The notes: a model not told the origin generated them from the letters alone. A stretch of DNA of 64,000 nt from Lobulomyces angularis (GCA_027604685.1 JADHYX010000088.1:1301-65300), one strand, 5' to 3'. Numbered from the stretch's first letter, positions 11,144 through 22,545 are shown. Numbers and translations: made by a program.

Positions 11144-12941
11144 TTATGGTTCCAAATCTGGTAAAATAGAAGGTAAACTCCCATCATTTAGGTAACCATT
11201 TTCCAAAAAGGTTTTTAATCTACTTCCAGAAGCGATAGCAGAACTTGGAAATAGAATGCAATAATCTTTAATAATGAAATTTATCAACTTTCTTCCTTGA
11301 GTTTGAAACACTTCTAAAAATCTGGATCCAGCGATCTAATTTTTTTNNNNNNNNNNTTTTTTTTTTTTTTTTTATATTAAAAAAATTTTAATTATATGGA
11401 TGTAAATATTAACCTCCAAAAAAGTTTGAATTAAAGAAGCAGTAATTTTTCTTGGCTTCATGTTAAGAAGCCTGGCTAACCACACCCAACTATATTCTAT
11501 ACCGTGAATATTGTTTCCTAATTTTTATAGAATAAAAAACATACAACTTACAAAATTCTTTTTTTATTTATTTACCATCAGATACAAAAATACCACAATA
11601 AAAAGCTAAGACACCATTCATTCTAACGACATACAGGTCTTCTTTTTCATTTTCACCATATCCATGTCTTTTTTTAAAGTCTTCACCACTTTCATTTGGT
11701 AGTCGTTTAAAGTATCTTGGTATAATGTAAGGGCAACTTTTCATCATTCTTCCCAATAGGATTTCTAAAAAATTTGGGTATTTTTGAAATATGCCGACAG
11801 CAACCATTCCTAAAAATTTCGCTACCGGTTTGTTTACTGCTACTTCGCTTTCTGCTTGCTTTGTTAGAGCTTTGGCAGTAAAATCCATGAGCCATTCCAG
11901 TAACTCTGGCGATTCTCTTGCTGCTGTTTGAAATGCTTGGTCAATCACTGATATCTTAAAAAAAATATTTGTTTTAATTTGTTTAAATAAGTAACATAAA
12001 TTAAGTTAATTAATTATTTTCTTTCATTTTTTATTTTTAATTTTGTTATTACAATTTCTTGAATTTTTTTTAAGGAATTTTTCACTTGACCAATTCTAGT
12101 ATTAATTTCTCTTTTTTGATCAAAAAAAACTTTTTTAAATCTAGGATTTTGTCTTAACTTTGGTTTAAAAATTTTTTTAATTTTTAATATTTTTTGTAAA
12201 TATTTAGTGGACTCTTCGTTAGCTTTGACGGAGCAATAATTTAAATCCTAATTAAATAAATGAATTAAAATAAAAAAAATAAAAAAAAAATATTTAAATT
12301 ATAATTTGCATTACTTCGTCTTTTAAAGCCAAAATTTTATCATTTTGTAATTTTTCAGCCTGTAATTTTTCAAATTGTATTTTTTTTTCGTTTTCCATTT
12401 TCTTATGTAAAATTTTTTCTTGTTCCAATTTTTCTTTATTTAATTTTTCCAGTCTATCGGCTTCCTGCTGCTGCTTTTCCTTTAAAACTTTTTTTTGCTT
12501 CTCCTCTTGCTGTATTCTTTCCTTTTCTTGAACCTTTAGCTTCTCATTATTTTCAATTTCTAGACAAAGTTTTAAGCTCTCTTCAAATTTTGAATTTACG
12601 TTATTTTGACGATCTTTTAAATTTTTTAAAAAATTTAAAGTTTTTTGTGTTTGCAATTTTAAATCTTGTTCTAGTATCTTATTTTTTTTTTCTAAAGCAC
12701 TCTTAAATTCAGGAGAATGCTGTTTTTCTGTACCGATGTCAAAAGTATTAGGTTTGATTTTGTTTTTTTTTTTTTTCTTTTCCTCATTTACAACATCAAC
12801 ATTAAACTTTTTTAATTTTTGAGGTGATTTGATTGTCAACAATTTCACATTTGAAGTGAATTCTTCAATTTCAGCAAGATTTTCTATCTGTGTCGGTGTT
12901 CTGACTTCACTTTCTGTTGTATTAAATGAATAACGACCCAT
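11144..12941 (-). CDS. GLE1: GLE1, nuclear pore mRNA export factor
   Basis: Gle1 activates the DEAD-box ATPase DBP5 at the cytoplasmic face of the nuclear pore, with InsP6, to release mRNPs. Exons: 12941-12315, 12247-12053, 11954-11576, 11517-11414 and 11335-11144. The N-terminal half is disordered, then a long charged coiled coil (EKLKVQEKERIQQEEKQKK...). The C-terminal HEAT-like domain has the family signatures KCPY-like SCPYIIPRYF, a GYGENEKEDLYVVRMNGVLA block, HGIEYSWVWLARLLNM and FLEN near the end. Basic residues needed for InsP6 binding are plausible but cannot be assigned by eye. The 10-N gap at 11347-11356 lies in the last intron and does not hit coding sequence. Divergent from FANCL with 48 bp between start codons. 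Confidence 0.88.
11347..11356. other. Assembly gap (10 N) in a poly-T tract
   Basis: Ten N bases between two T runs, inside the last intron of GLE1. The true length of the homopolymer is unknown; coding sequence on both sides joins without a problem. Confidence 0.99.
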
Positions 12942-12989
12942 TGTTAAACTTAATTAAAAAAAGTTAAAATAAAAATTTTTATTTTTTGA
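12942..12989. promoter_or_regulatory. 48-bp divergent promoter/leader shared by GLE1 and FANCL
   Basis: Only 48 bp separate the ATG of GLE1 (-) from the ATG of FANCL (+). The segment is A/T with no TATA-like element that stands out. It must hold, or lie within, the 5' ends of both transcripts, or one promoter lies inside the neighbour's coding exon. Confidence 0.6.
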
Positions 12990-14112
12990 ATGCAGATTTT
13001 TCAAAAACTTAGAGAAGAAGAACTTTCAATAAAAGAAGAAACCTTAGCAAAAAATGTAGATGTTTGTTCCATTTTAAACCTCATAAAGGAATTGGAACAA
13101 ATTGGTTATCAAAACATATTTGAATTAGAAAAAGACCTTAATTCTTTTAAGTTGAGTTACAAGGCAAATTTTTTAAAAGTAGAACCATTCAATTTTTTAA
13201 TCTCTCATAATCTTCCTTTAAAAAATAAAACTTTTGTTTATATGCAAAATAATCTTTTTAACGTCTTTATGGACTTTAAAAAAGTATACAGAAAAATGAC
13301 ATTTTGTAACAATAGAATGTTTTTTTTTTTTTTTTATTTCTAGTTGGTGGATAATTTGGAACCATTTTGGGAAACTTTTAAAAATTTTGAAAGAGAAACC
13401 TGGGTTTTAGGTTTCTCAATTTTTTAAATTTAATTTTTTTGAAGTTAACTTTAATTTTTTTTTTTTTTTTGTTAGAACCTGAGGAACCTATACCAAAAGA
13501 TATCACATTTAGAAGAATTGCATTTGGTAAGAATAAAAAGGATTAATTATATTAATTAATAAAAAAAAAAAAAAAATTCCCTTTAACATTTAATTTTTTT
13601 TTTTTTCTTTTTTATTCTCAAGCGAAAAATTTGACACTGACAATTGAAATTTTGGATCCGTTTAGACCACTCTGTTTACCAAAATTTAAAATATTTGGGG
13701 ATGAAAAATTGTCAACAGAATATAGAAGTTTGATTCAAGGAAATTTAACAAAATGGTATACTAAAAAAAGAAAAAAAAAGAAGAAGAAATGAAAAATTCA
13801 AAATTATTTTTATCCAGGAATGAACTTAAGCCTTTAAAAGAAAATATAGAATATTTGATATCGGAAAAATTACCAAAGAAACCAAATTTAAGCAGCGAAA
13901 AAGAAGTGCATAAATTTAGTTGCGGAATTTGTTATTTATTTAAATTTGAAGATAAAACACCGGAGATTAATTGCGAAAATTGTTTTAAAAGTTATCATAG
14001 TTGTTGTTTAGAAGAGTGGTTAAGAGGTTTAAATACAACTAGGTTTGTTTTTAGAACTTTAATTGGTGAATGTATTTTTTGTCATAACTCTTTATCTGTA
14101 TGCTTGGATTAA
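12990..14112 (+). CDS. FANCL: FANCL, Fanconi anaemia E3 ubiquitin ligase
   Basis: Catalytic subunit of the Fanconi core complex, which monoubiquitinates FANCD2-FANCI for interstrand crosslink repair. Exons 12990-13283, 13344-13410, 13476-13526, 13623-13755 and 13818-14112 give 279 residues (human about 375), so the N-terminal ELF part is short or missing. The URD region (residues about 95-200) is recognisable but divergent (FWETFKNFERETWVLEPEEP, LTLTIEILDPFRPLCLP). The C-terminal RING/PHD-like finger is clear: CGICYLF, then INCENC..SYHSCCLEEWLRGL, then GECIFCHN. The phrase EEWLRGL plus GEC..C matches vertebrate YEWLRGL and GECPYC. Zinc ligands C-x2-C, C-x2-C, H-x2-C and C-x2-C are all present. 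Confidence 0.92.
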
Positions 14113-14203
14113 AAATATAAAATTTTTAACTATTTACTTAAAGAAGAAACAGGAAATTTTAAATTTTATTGAAAATCTTTTTGATTTGTTTCTTTATTTT
14201 TCA

Positions 14204-14452
14204 TTACAGACGAGATTTATCTAAATATTTTTCCATACATTTTTTATATGCTTGTAACTCTTTTGAACATATATTTACAGCCTTCCTTGCAACTTCTTTG
14301 TCCCCATTAGGAATGGAGTTCTAACCAAAATAAAAGATAAATAAAAAAATTAAAAGCAACAGTACGGTATCAAAACAGGAAAAGAAAGAATCAGCAGGAT
14401 CTACGCATTTCTTAAGTTTTAGAGGAAAATATGAAGGTAAGGTTGTTTCCAT
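14204..14452 (-). CDS. Twin CX9C mitochondrial intermembrane-space protein, 67 aa
   Basis: Two exons, 14452-14366 and 14320-14204, give 67 residues, too short to be seen as one frame. The protein has two perfect CX9C motifs, CVDPADSFFSC and CSKELQAYKKC, spaced by about 20 residues that include an intron-spanning NSIPNGDKEVARKAV. This is the hallmark of proteins imported and oxidised by Mia40/CHCHD4, many of which assist cytochrome c oxidase assembly. The start METTLPSYFPLKLKK is short, as in that class. The exact member (COA4, CMC or another small assembly factor) cannot be chosen by eye. It is convergent with FANCL. Confidence 0.8.
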
Positions 14453-14599
14453 TATTTTATTTTTTATTTTTTAATTTTTTTGCCTAGTATTCAAGCATCC
14501 TCTTTCTGAACATCACAAATAATTAAAAATTATCTATAAAAAGTGAAAATAAATTGCAATAAAATTTAATGACTGAACTAAGCATTCAACAAATAAAGT

Positions 14600-15725
14600 A
14601 ATTTTAATAAATTATTTAAAGGAACTGAAACTCAACGTAAAGGTGAAAACCTTAATATTTAAAGTTAATCGATTAACCGTACATACTACCCTTTTTGTTA
14701 AATGGGACATATAATCCTTGACACCAAAATATTAATGGAAAACATTTTGAATTTAAGAAGAACAAAGGAACATACAGTAAAAACAGGTAAAGATGAAGTG
14801 TTGGGTGTTGTTTTTTTTAAACTGACACTAAAGCTTTTAGATCCAGAAATAAATTGAGATTCAATGGAATAATTCGAACTGATGGAGTTTCAATTAGTGT
14901 TGTATTGTCTTCGCCTAAACCTCAAAGAGATGAAAATAATAATGTACCAAGAGTATAAAAAAGGAAAAACTGAAAAAACTGAATACTTTCAAGACAACCT
15001 TGACATTTTAAGTTGCAATAAAGTTTTTATAGATCCAGATAAAAAATTGTCTTGGAATTAACGGAAAAAAGTTAAGGTATCCGCAAATGCAGCGCAGAAA
15101 GGAAAGTGGATTAAAACTTTATGGTATTATTCGGGAGAAAGTTTCAAGTCAAATTGTAGATCAACCCGTTGATGTTGAAAAAACTAAAAAAACCTTAAAT
15201 GGAGAAAAATGGAATTGTTTCATGAAAATTTTTTTATAAAGTTTTACAAGAATGAAAAGTTTATGGACAATCAATTTTTAGAAAATTGAAATTGAGTAGA
15301 TTTATCAATACTCAAAAATGTGAAAGTTAATTTATCAAAAATGTAAAAAAACTTTTGGTAGTGAAGAAAATGATACGATAATCATTGGGGATTGGTCAAA
15401 AACAAGCATGTTACATTAAGATCCAACAAAAGGAAAGGGTTTTTAAAGAAGCATCTTCAAAAGGCAGGTTTTGATGTTTTTTTGTGCAATGAATACTTAA
15501 CATCTTCAATTTGTCCTGATTGCAAAGAAAGATCTTTAAAAACTTTTAAATATAGAATATCAGCGAGACCTTGGGTAAGGAGATTTGAAAAAGTGCAATG
15601 GGTTCGCGCTGCAAAAGTGAAATTTATCAATTACCTTATAAAAAAGAAAGATCATGGAGCAGAGATGATGTGGCAACTTTGAATATAAATCAGTTGTTGA
15701 GGTTATGTAGCGGATGGTTTTAGAC
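14600..15725 (+). pseudogene. Decayed Fanzor/TnpB-like RNA-guided nuclease gene
   Basis: The translation in pieces, across stops and frameshifts, gives the ordered landmarks of a eukaryotic TnpB homologue (Fanzor). From about 14839: AFRSRNKLRFNGIIRTDGVS (strand block before RuvC-I). At 15023-15052: VFIDPDKKLSW, where the family has the RuvC-I sequence IDPG/N.RD. Near 15077-15120: LRYPQMQRRKESGLKLY. At 15378-15400: IIIGDWSKTSM. At 15485-15525: CNEYLTSSICPDCK, the first zinc-ribbon half, followed by ETFKYR-like KTFKYRISARPWVRRFE. At about 15650-15700, in another frame: SWSRDDVATLNINQLL, the RuvC-III aspartate block. The final landmarks need a +1 frame change, and stops break the front half, so no active protein can be made. 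No terminal repeats were found. Confidence 0.72.
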
Positions 15726-16674
15726 CAAAACATATTTGTACGTAAATTAGAATTTTTTTCAATACAGTTTTCACTATGTTAATATTTAAATATATAAATT
15801 GGTGTTTGTGGTATTATTTTTTTGAAAATTGATTTTAAGAATTGATGTTAAGAAAAATAATGCACCCAACGCTAAAATATTCTTCCCAAACAAAGTTTAT
15901 ACTTTTATATAGTTAGGCTTATATATTGCATTAGCAGCAAAATCTATGGGATTTCAACTATATGCAGATATTTATCTTCAGATGTACCCAGTTCAGCAAT
16001 ATTTTTAAGTTGCATGACCTACTTTGATGTTTAAAGAGCACTTGATGAGAAATTAATTTTTTGGTTTTTTGACAAATTTAACGCCATCGAGCTTTATTTA
16101 TGAAATTAATGCGATCTAAGGTTTTTCTAGTAACTAAATTGTTTCAATCGAAAAGTTAACTTTTAAGCTTAATTTTTAATATTGATTCAAACATTATCGG
16201 AAGCATCCAATTTTCTCAAAAATTATTACAAGATTTAGTTCATTCATATTAATGAAAACTGGGAAAACTCATCGTGTTGGTAGAAAAGCATTTTCAATTG
16301 TATAGTTAATGATTGTGAAAGCTTTGCAAATTGTTGATCAACTCAGTGACTTAAGTAGGAATTGCAGTACTTGTTACAATGGTAATTTGCGGTACTTCTT
16401 GGGTAGGTTTTGTTGCCATGATTTTTTCAACAGTTTTTGCTGCTTTTAGCAAATAAAGGCTGTGCCCATTTTAATCAAGCCAACTTTTATACTTTTTTTA
16501 CTTTTTACTTTTTTTTCTAAAACTTAAAACTTCTTCTGTTAATTTTTTCTTCCAAAAAAATTGAATAGTTTCTCTTTTTGATTTTTTTTTAAAAATAAAT
16601 CTACCTAATCTTTTTATCTCCAACTTACTTTTACCTGCAACCATCAACAATTTTATAACCCTTCGTTAAAGCCA
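15726..16674. other. Non-coding stretch: relic flank and ABCG leader
   Basis: About 750 bp after the Fanzor relic is moderately AT-rich and lacks the usual A/T runs. It carries short coding-like pieces broken by stops, which I could not assign; one near 16385-16460 is hydrophobic (WVGFVAMIFSTVFAAFS). It may be the rest of the mobile element or a dead neighbouring gene. The last 180 bp (16490-16674) is pyrimidine-rich on the + strand and is probably the promoter and leader of the ABCG gene. Confidence 0.45.
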
Positions 16675-19600
16675 ATGTCAATTGTCGATCCTGCTACTGG
16701 TCAAGCTGTACCCCTCATCACCACGTACTTTTTTGTTACTTTTTGCAAAAAATTTATTTTTTGATTATTTCTTTTTTAAATTTTTATGTAGTCCTGGTGT
16801 TAATCCTGTGCTTGCAAATAATCCTCAAATTTATTATGGCAAGTTAACTGGGCTCTACATTTGTCCAGGTGCTGAAGAATTTAAAGGTTTAACATTATTT
16901 TTTTTCTTTTTCTTATTCTCATTTTTATTTTTAATTCTAAAAGATTGCATTTATCGTAAAATTAAAAGAGATCCTGATGTTGCTGACGCCAACAGAGATT
17001 GGACTTGTCCAGCTGGAAACTTTTGCCAGGCCCAAGGTTTAGCTGTTAAATGTAAGCCCGGTTTTTTTTGCCCTCCTGATGCTGTAGAACGTAAGTATAA
17101 ATACATTTAAATTTTTAAAATTTAATTTTTTTTTTAATTTTTAGCATTACTTTGTCCTTCTAGATATTTTTGTGATAGAAACGCAACAACGATAACTAGG
17201 TGTGAAAAAAATACCTATTGTCTTAGTGGAAGTGTTGGAAAAGGTTACAATTGTTTTGGTGCATCTTGTCCTGCTGGTTCAAGTTCTGCAAATAAATTTG
17301 GACTATTGATTTTTTTTATGATTTTTGCAATTATTGTTTGGTTTTTATTCAAATGGCAAAATAAACGATTACAACTAAGATTTTTAAAACATTCTAAACA
17401 AGTTAAAGAAGCTAAAGTATTATCATCTCAAAAAGATGCTCCTTTACAAAGGTAAAAAAAAACAATTAAAATTTTTGTTTTTTTTATCATCCAAAATTTA
17501 TTTTATTTTTTTTTATAAAATAGATTATCAAAAACCTTTGATCTTGAATTTACAGATTTGGGTCTTGTACTTGGAAATGGTATTGAAATTATGTCTGGCG
17601 TGACTGGTGCTTTAAAAAGTGGTAGAACTTGCGCAATTGTAATCAAAAACTTTTTGTTTTCAAAAAAAAATTTATCTAAATATAAAAGATGGGCCCATCC
17701 GGTGCCGGAAAAACAACATTTGTCACTTTATTAACGGGTAAAACTAAGAGAACCTCTGGTGTTGTTAAAGGTGATTATTTTTTAAACTTTAATAAAAAAA
17801 AAAAACTAACTTCAATTGCGAAATTTCTTTGATTAAGTTAATGGTGTAGTGGAAGAATTATCTAAATACAAAAAGTTGATAGGATATGTTCCTCAAGAAG
17901 ATGTTATGCTTAGAGAACTCACAGTTAGGGACATTTTAATGCACTCTGCTAGAATGAGATTACCTGCAGACTGGACCTTTAAGCAAATTAGGGAAAAAGT
18001 GGATAATATAGTAAATATTCTTGGAATTGATCATATTTATGACAAAGTTATCGGGGATGCTGAAAATAGAGGTTTTTTTTTCTTTGTTACAAAAATTAAG
18101 ATAGAATTTAAATTTACAATACCGAAATTTAAATCAAGGTATATCTGGTGGTCAACGAAAACGTGTGAACATAGGAATGGAATTAGTCGCAGAGCCCTCC
18201 GTTTTATTTCTTGACGAACCTACTTCAGGACTTGATTCTTCTACCTCCTTTGAAGTTTGTGCAATGTTGAGAAATGTAGCAAGAGGTCAAGGACTAAATA
18301 TTGCTGCTGTTATTCACTCACCCTCACCTGCTACATTTAAACAATTCGATGATCTCTTATTACTAGGTAAAGGTGGACGAATTATTTACTTTGGTCCTGT
18401 AGTTGAAGCTTCCAGTTACTTTGACTCAATTGGTTTCACTTGCCCACCTGACGAAAGTCCTTCGGACTTCTTTATGGATGTGGCTTCTGGCAAAGTCGAG
18501 AGTCATCGTGATAACGCTTTTAAACCTGCCGATTTATTCAAATGTATGCTTTTTAGTTATGAGAAATACTTGATTGCTTAATTTTTTTTTTTTTTTGTTA
18601 TAGATTGGGTAAATCACAAAGAGGGTAAAGGTGGTATAGGGGCCGCAGGAGCATCCCTAACTTCCATTGATTATGATCCAACTCCATCGTATTCAGGTGG
18701 TCATGAAAACACCGGTTTAGTTGGTGGTGAAAAAATAGAAAAAATCAACACCTGGACTGATGGAGTCGCCAAAGCTTTAGGCGATATTTTAAGGGATCTT
18801 TGGTTTTGGATTTCTGATATCGCTATTGAAATCTACCACAATATTATAGGGATATATTATTTGATAAGTTGCACAAAAGATCCTGTCAGACAAACTTGTG
18901 GGTTCCCTTGGCAATTTTGGCTTTTAACTAGAAGAGCATTTACACAAGTCTTTCGCTCTGCAAAATCATTTCTTCTGGATCAATTTATGCATTGTAAAAA
19001 ATAAATAAGAAAATGGTTTATCTCACTTTCTTATTTTTTTTTGTAGTTGGAGTTGGTGTCTTTATATCAGTTGCTATTCAAAATTTTCAATATCTTGGAC
19101 CTCTTCCAGATGAAATATGCAATACTGTTCCTCTTAATTTAAGAGGAATTTGCGCAAGAGCCAGTGATCAGTTAAAGTAATAATTTTTAAGAAATTATTT
19201 GAAAAAAAGGCTGACCAATTTTTTTATAGAGAAACTGGAATGTTTATTTGTTTAGGAGTTTTATTCGCTGGAATCAGTGTTGGTTCTCAAACGTTTGGGA
19301 GAGAAAAAATTGTGTACTGGAGGGATACATCAGCAGGAATGTCTACTATACCATACTACTTAGGAAAATACATTATAGATTTATTTAGAATTTTACTTGC
19401 TGGAATTATGTTTAGTATTGCGTTAATTATATTTTGGCCATACCGACAATCCTGGTTTACAGTTTTGATTGTTGTTGAAATGCTGTATCTAAGTGCATTT
19501 CCTATGGGATATTTCATAAGGTATATTACACTTAACCATTAATTGATTATTTAAAATTAATTTTTTTTTTTTAGTTATGCATTTAATCAAAATTCAGTGG

Positions 19601-19999
19601 CACTAGTTGGGACTGGATTTTCTTTACTTTGGGCATTGGTATTATCAGGGGTTATACCAACATTAACAGATGTCTATGGAAAAAATAATATAAATGATGT
19701 AGCAAAAGACACTGCATTTACAGAAATTTCATGGTTATGGAATATTTCCGCACCAAGACATGCCATTGAAGCTTTTTATGTAAAAGAAGTTGTTGCTAGA
19801 GACTTTGAAGTTCCTGCTAATTTACCTAATTTATATCAGTTGGATAATTGTAAAAAATAAATTTTATTTAGGATTTTTTTTTTTTATTTTTTTTTTTTTA
19901 GTTGGAGGAGCTATTTATGCAATGTTTATTATTCAAATCGGTTGGAATGTTTTAGCTTGGTTAACGATCAAAGTAACGAATCGTAGAAAACAAAAATAA
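16675..19999 (+). CDS. ABCG-family half transporter, ADP1/ABCG24-28 type
   Basis: ABC half transporter with the order cysteine-rich extracytoplasmic region, TM, nucleotide-binding domain, TM domain. About 12 exons. The N-terminal part is cysteine-rich (ANNPQIYYGKL, DWTCPAGNFC, KPGFFCPPD, CPSRYFCDRN), then a TM helix (FGLLIFFMIFAIIVWFLF). The NBD shows Walker A GPSGAGKTT, Q-loop VGYVPQED-like GYVPQEDVM, signature ISGGQRKRVNIG, Walker B VLFLDEPTSGLD and H-loop VIHSPS. The C-terminal TM part includes GVLFAGISVGSQTFGREK and RDTSAGMSTIPYYLGKYI. This layout matches fungal ADP1 and plant ABCG24/28. The substrate is unknown. ATG 16675 is the only good start; a signal peptide is not evident, so an upstream exon may be missing. 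Stop at 19997-19999. Confidence 0.88.
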
Positions 20000-20232
20000 T
20001 AACATTTTTCCTTTTTTTCTTGGCATTGTTTTTATTTTTTTATTAAAAAATATTATTCTATTAATTTTTTTTTAATTATTTTTCTTTCTAAAAAAAATTT
20101 TTTATGTAATTTGAATATTTTTTTTTATTTTTTTTTTTAGAATTTTTTTTGTTAAATAAAATTTTTACTTGATGTAAAATAAAATTCAAATTTATATTTT
20201 AAAAAATTGAAAAAAAAAATAAAATAGAATAT

Positions 20233-22391
20233 ATGAAAATTAAAACTTTTAACATTAACGGAGTAAGAAGATTTCAACTTCATTACCCAGGAAAAAACTT
20301 CCAACAAATATTAGAAGGAATGGATTCGGCAATAATATGTTTACAAGAGTTAAAAATTTCAAAAACAAAGTTAGATTCCAATATAGCAATCGTCGATGGT
20401 TTTGAAAGTTATTTTAGCTTTCCTAAATTTTCAAGTAATTACAGTGGGTATACTTCTATTAAAAATCTTTTTCAACTTCCTTTTTTTTTATTTAAACAAT
20501 TAATAACTGTTCACTATAGCGTTGCTACTTATGTTAAATCTGACTATGCCCCGATTGCAGCATATGTATAAAAAAAACCAATAGTCTAATGACTTATTTT
20601 TTAAAAAAATTGTGACAAATTAGGATGGTTTTTCTAAATTGGAAAATGGTGATCGTAGAAAATGTTTTGATAATAAATTTACAATGTAAAATAAAAATTT
20701 AAAAATTAAAATTAAAAATCTAAAAAATTCAAAAATAAAAAAAAAAAAAAAATTATTTTTCTTTTTTTTGTTTTTAAAAATTTTAAAAATTTAATTTTTC
20801 TTTGTTTTTTTATTTTAACAAATACTTTAGAAAAGAATTAGATGAACTTGACAGTGAAGGTAGATGCGTTATAACGGATCATTCAATATTTGTGTTAATT
20901 AACTGTTATTTTCCAAGTTATGGAAGGGATAGAGAGACTGATCATTTTTTTAATTTTAAGGAAAATTTTAATAAAGCCATTGAAATTTTGCTGCATTCAT
21001 TCAGAGTATTTATAATTTTTTTTTTTTTTTAAAAAAGGATTTCTTTTATTCCTTTACTTTTTTTTTTTTTTTTTTTTATAGGAAGAAGGTAGAAATACAA
21101 TATTAGTTGGTGATTTGAATATCACTCATAAAGAAATAGATCACTGTGATGTACTAAAAAAGAAATTTAATTTTTTTTTCCTCTTATTCCTTACCTTTTT
21201 AAGATTTAAATAATTGAAAATTTCTTTTAGGCTGAAAAATGTATAAAAGACCATGAACTTTTAAGTTTTGGAGATACCCCTTGTAGAAAATGGTTAGATT
21301 CGCTTTTAAACAGTGGGCTTAAAGATCTTTTTCGTTATTATGAACCTAATACCCAAAAAAGTTTTACTTGTTGGAATTATTTAACGAATGCTAGGTATGT
21401 AATAAAAAAAAAAACTAACCATTTTATTTTTTTATTTTTTTTTTTTTAATAATTTTTTTAAAATTTTTTTTGCCAACTTTAGGGAATCCAATTATGGAAC
21501 GAGAATTGATTACATCATCGTCTCAGACGAACTGCTCCCTTGGTGTAAAAGTTGTAAAATTGAACCCTATGTGTATGGTAGTGACCATTGGTATGTTTTA
21601 AAAAATATAGTGAATTAAGTAAATTTAAAAAATTCTCAATTTTTAGCCCCGTTTTGGGAGAACTTCACGACACACATCCAGAGGATCCGGAAAATACCCT
21701 TTTACAACATTTTAAAAACACTGGAGATAGAAAAATCCCTTCGATTTGCTCCTCTGAATGGAAAGAGTTTCAAGGTGGAAAACAAGGAAAAATTACAAGT
21801 TTTTTGAAGAGAAAAGGGTCATGTGATTCAGAAAACATTTTGGAAAGTACAAACATTAAAATTGAAGGTGCTGAAGTCTTCAAAAACGAAACAGTTGAGA
21901 TGAAAGAAACGTCATATTTTATTGAGCGAGAAAACATTTTTAATAACAAAAAGATAAAAAAAAAACAGCAAGTTTCAATTTCAAATTTTTTTAACAAAAA
22001 TAACAACAAAAAGAGTATTGAAATTAAAGGTTCAGTAGATGTCATAGAAAATAAACCCAACTCCAGTTCAGTCTTGATTAAAAAATCTGAGGAATTATTT
22101 GAAACTTCCTATTTAGATTCCGAAAAACTAGAAAAGATAATCGAAGTTAAAAAGTTAAATGACGAAAGTGTAAAAAACGACTGGTCAAAAATATTAAAAA
22201 AACCTGCAAAACCACTCTGTTACCATGGAGAAGAAGCAAAACAGATGACTGTAAATAAAAGCGGGCCAAATAAAGGAAAAATTTTTTACATGTGTAAAAG
22301 ACCTGTTGGAAGCAACAGCAACAGCAGTAATGATAGCACAAAAGAAAAATTGGGAGAATTTAGATGCAAATTTTTTAAATGGTTTAAGTAA
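20233..22391 (+). CDS. APEX2: APEX2/APN2, class II AP endonuclease with PIP boxes and GRF zinc finger
   Basis: Mg-dependent AP endonuclease and 3'-5' nuclease for base-excision and ribonucleotide-linked repair. Exons: 20233-20447, 20520-20565, 20624-20685, 20831-21005, 21082-21150, 21231-21394, 21483-21590 and 21647-22391, giving 527 residues. The catalytic landmarks are present: FNINGVRR, LQELK, INCYFPSYG, VGDLNITH, YGTRIDYI and GSDHCPV. The tail holds two possible PCNA-binding boxes, QGKITSFL and QVSISNFF, and ends in a Zf-GRF finger (CYHGEEAKQMTV, GKIFYMC, FRCKFFKW). This three-part layout distinguishes APEX2/Apn2 from APEX1. It follows the ABCG gene in tandem with 233 bp between them. Confidence 0.93.
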
Positions 22392-22545
22392 GCATTCCTT
22401 TTTTTTATTACTTTTTTTTTTATATAAATATAATTTTTTTTGCTTAGAAAATAGTATACATGTTTTTGTATAATATTGTAACATTATTATTATTGATTTT
22501 TGTTAAATTAAATGTTTTTTTATTTTATGTACTATATTTTGGTTT

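Noticed and set aside
1143..22391. A functional DNA-repair gene cluster
   Set aside because: Orientation and intervening unrelated genes give no sign of co-regulation.
22147..22484. Cysteine-rich frames on the - strand
   Set aside because: They are antisense shadows of the APEX2 tail and GRF finger.
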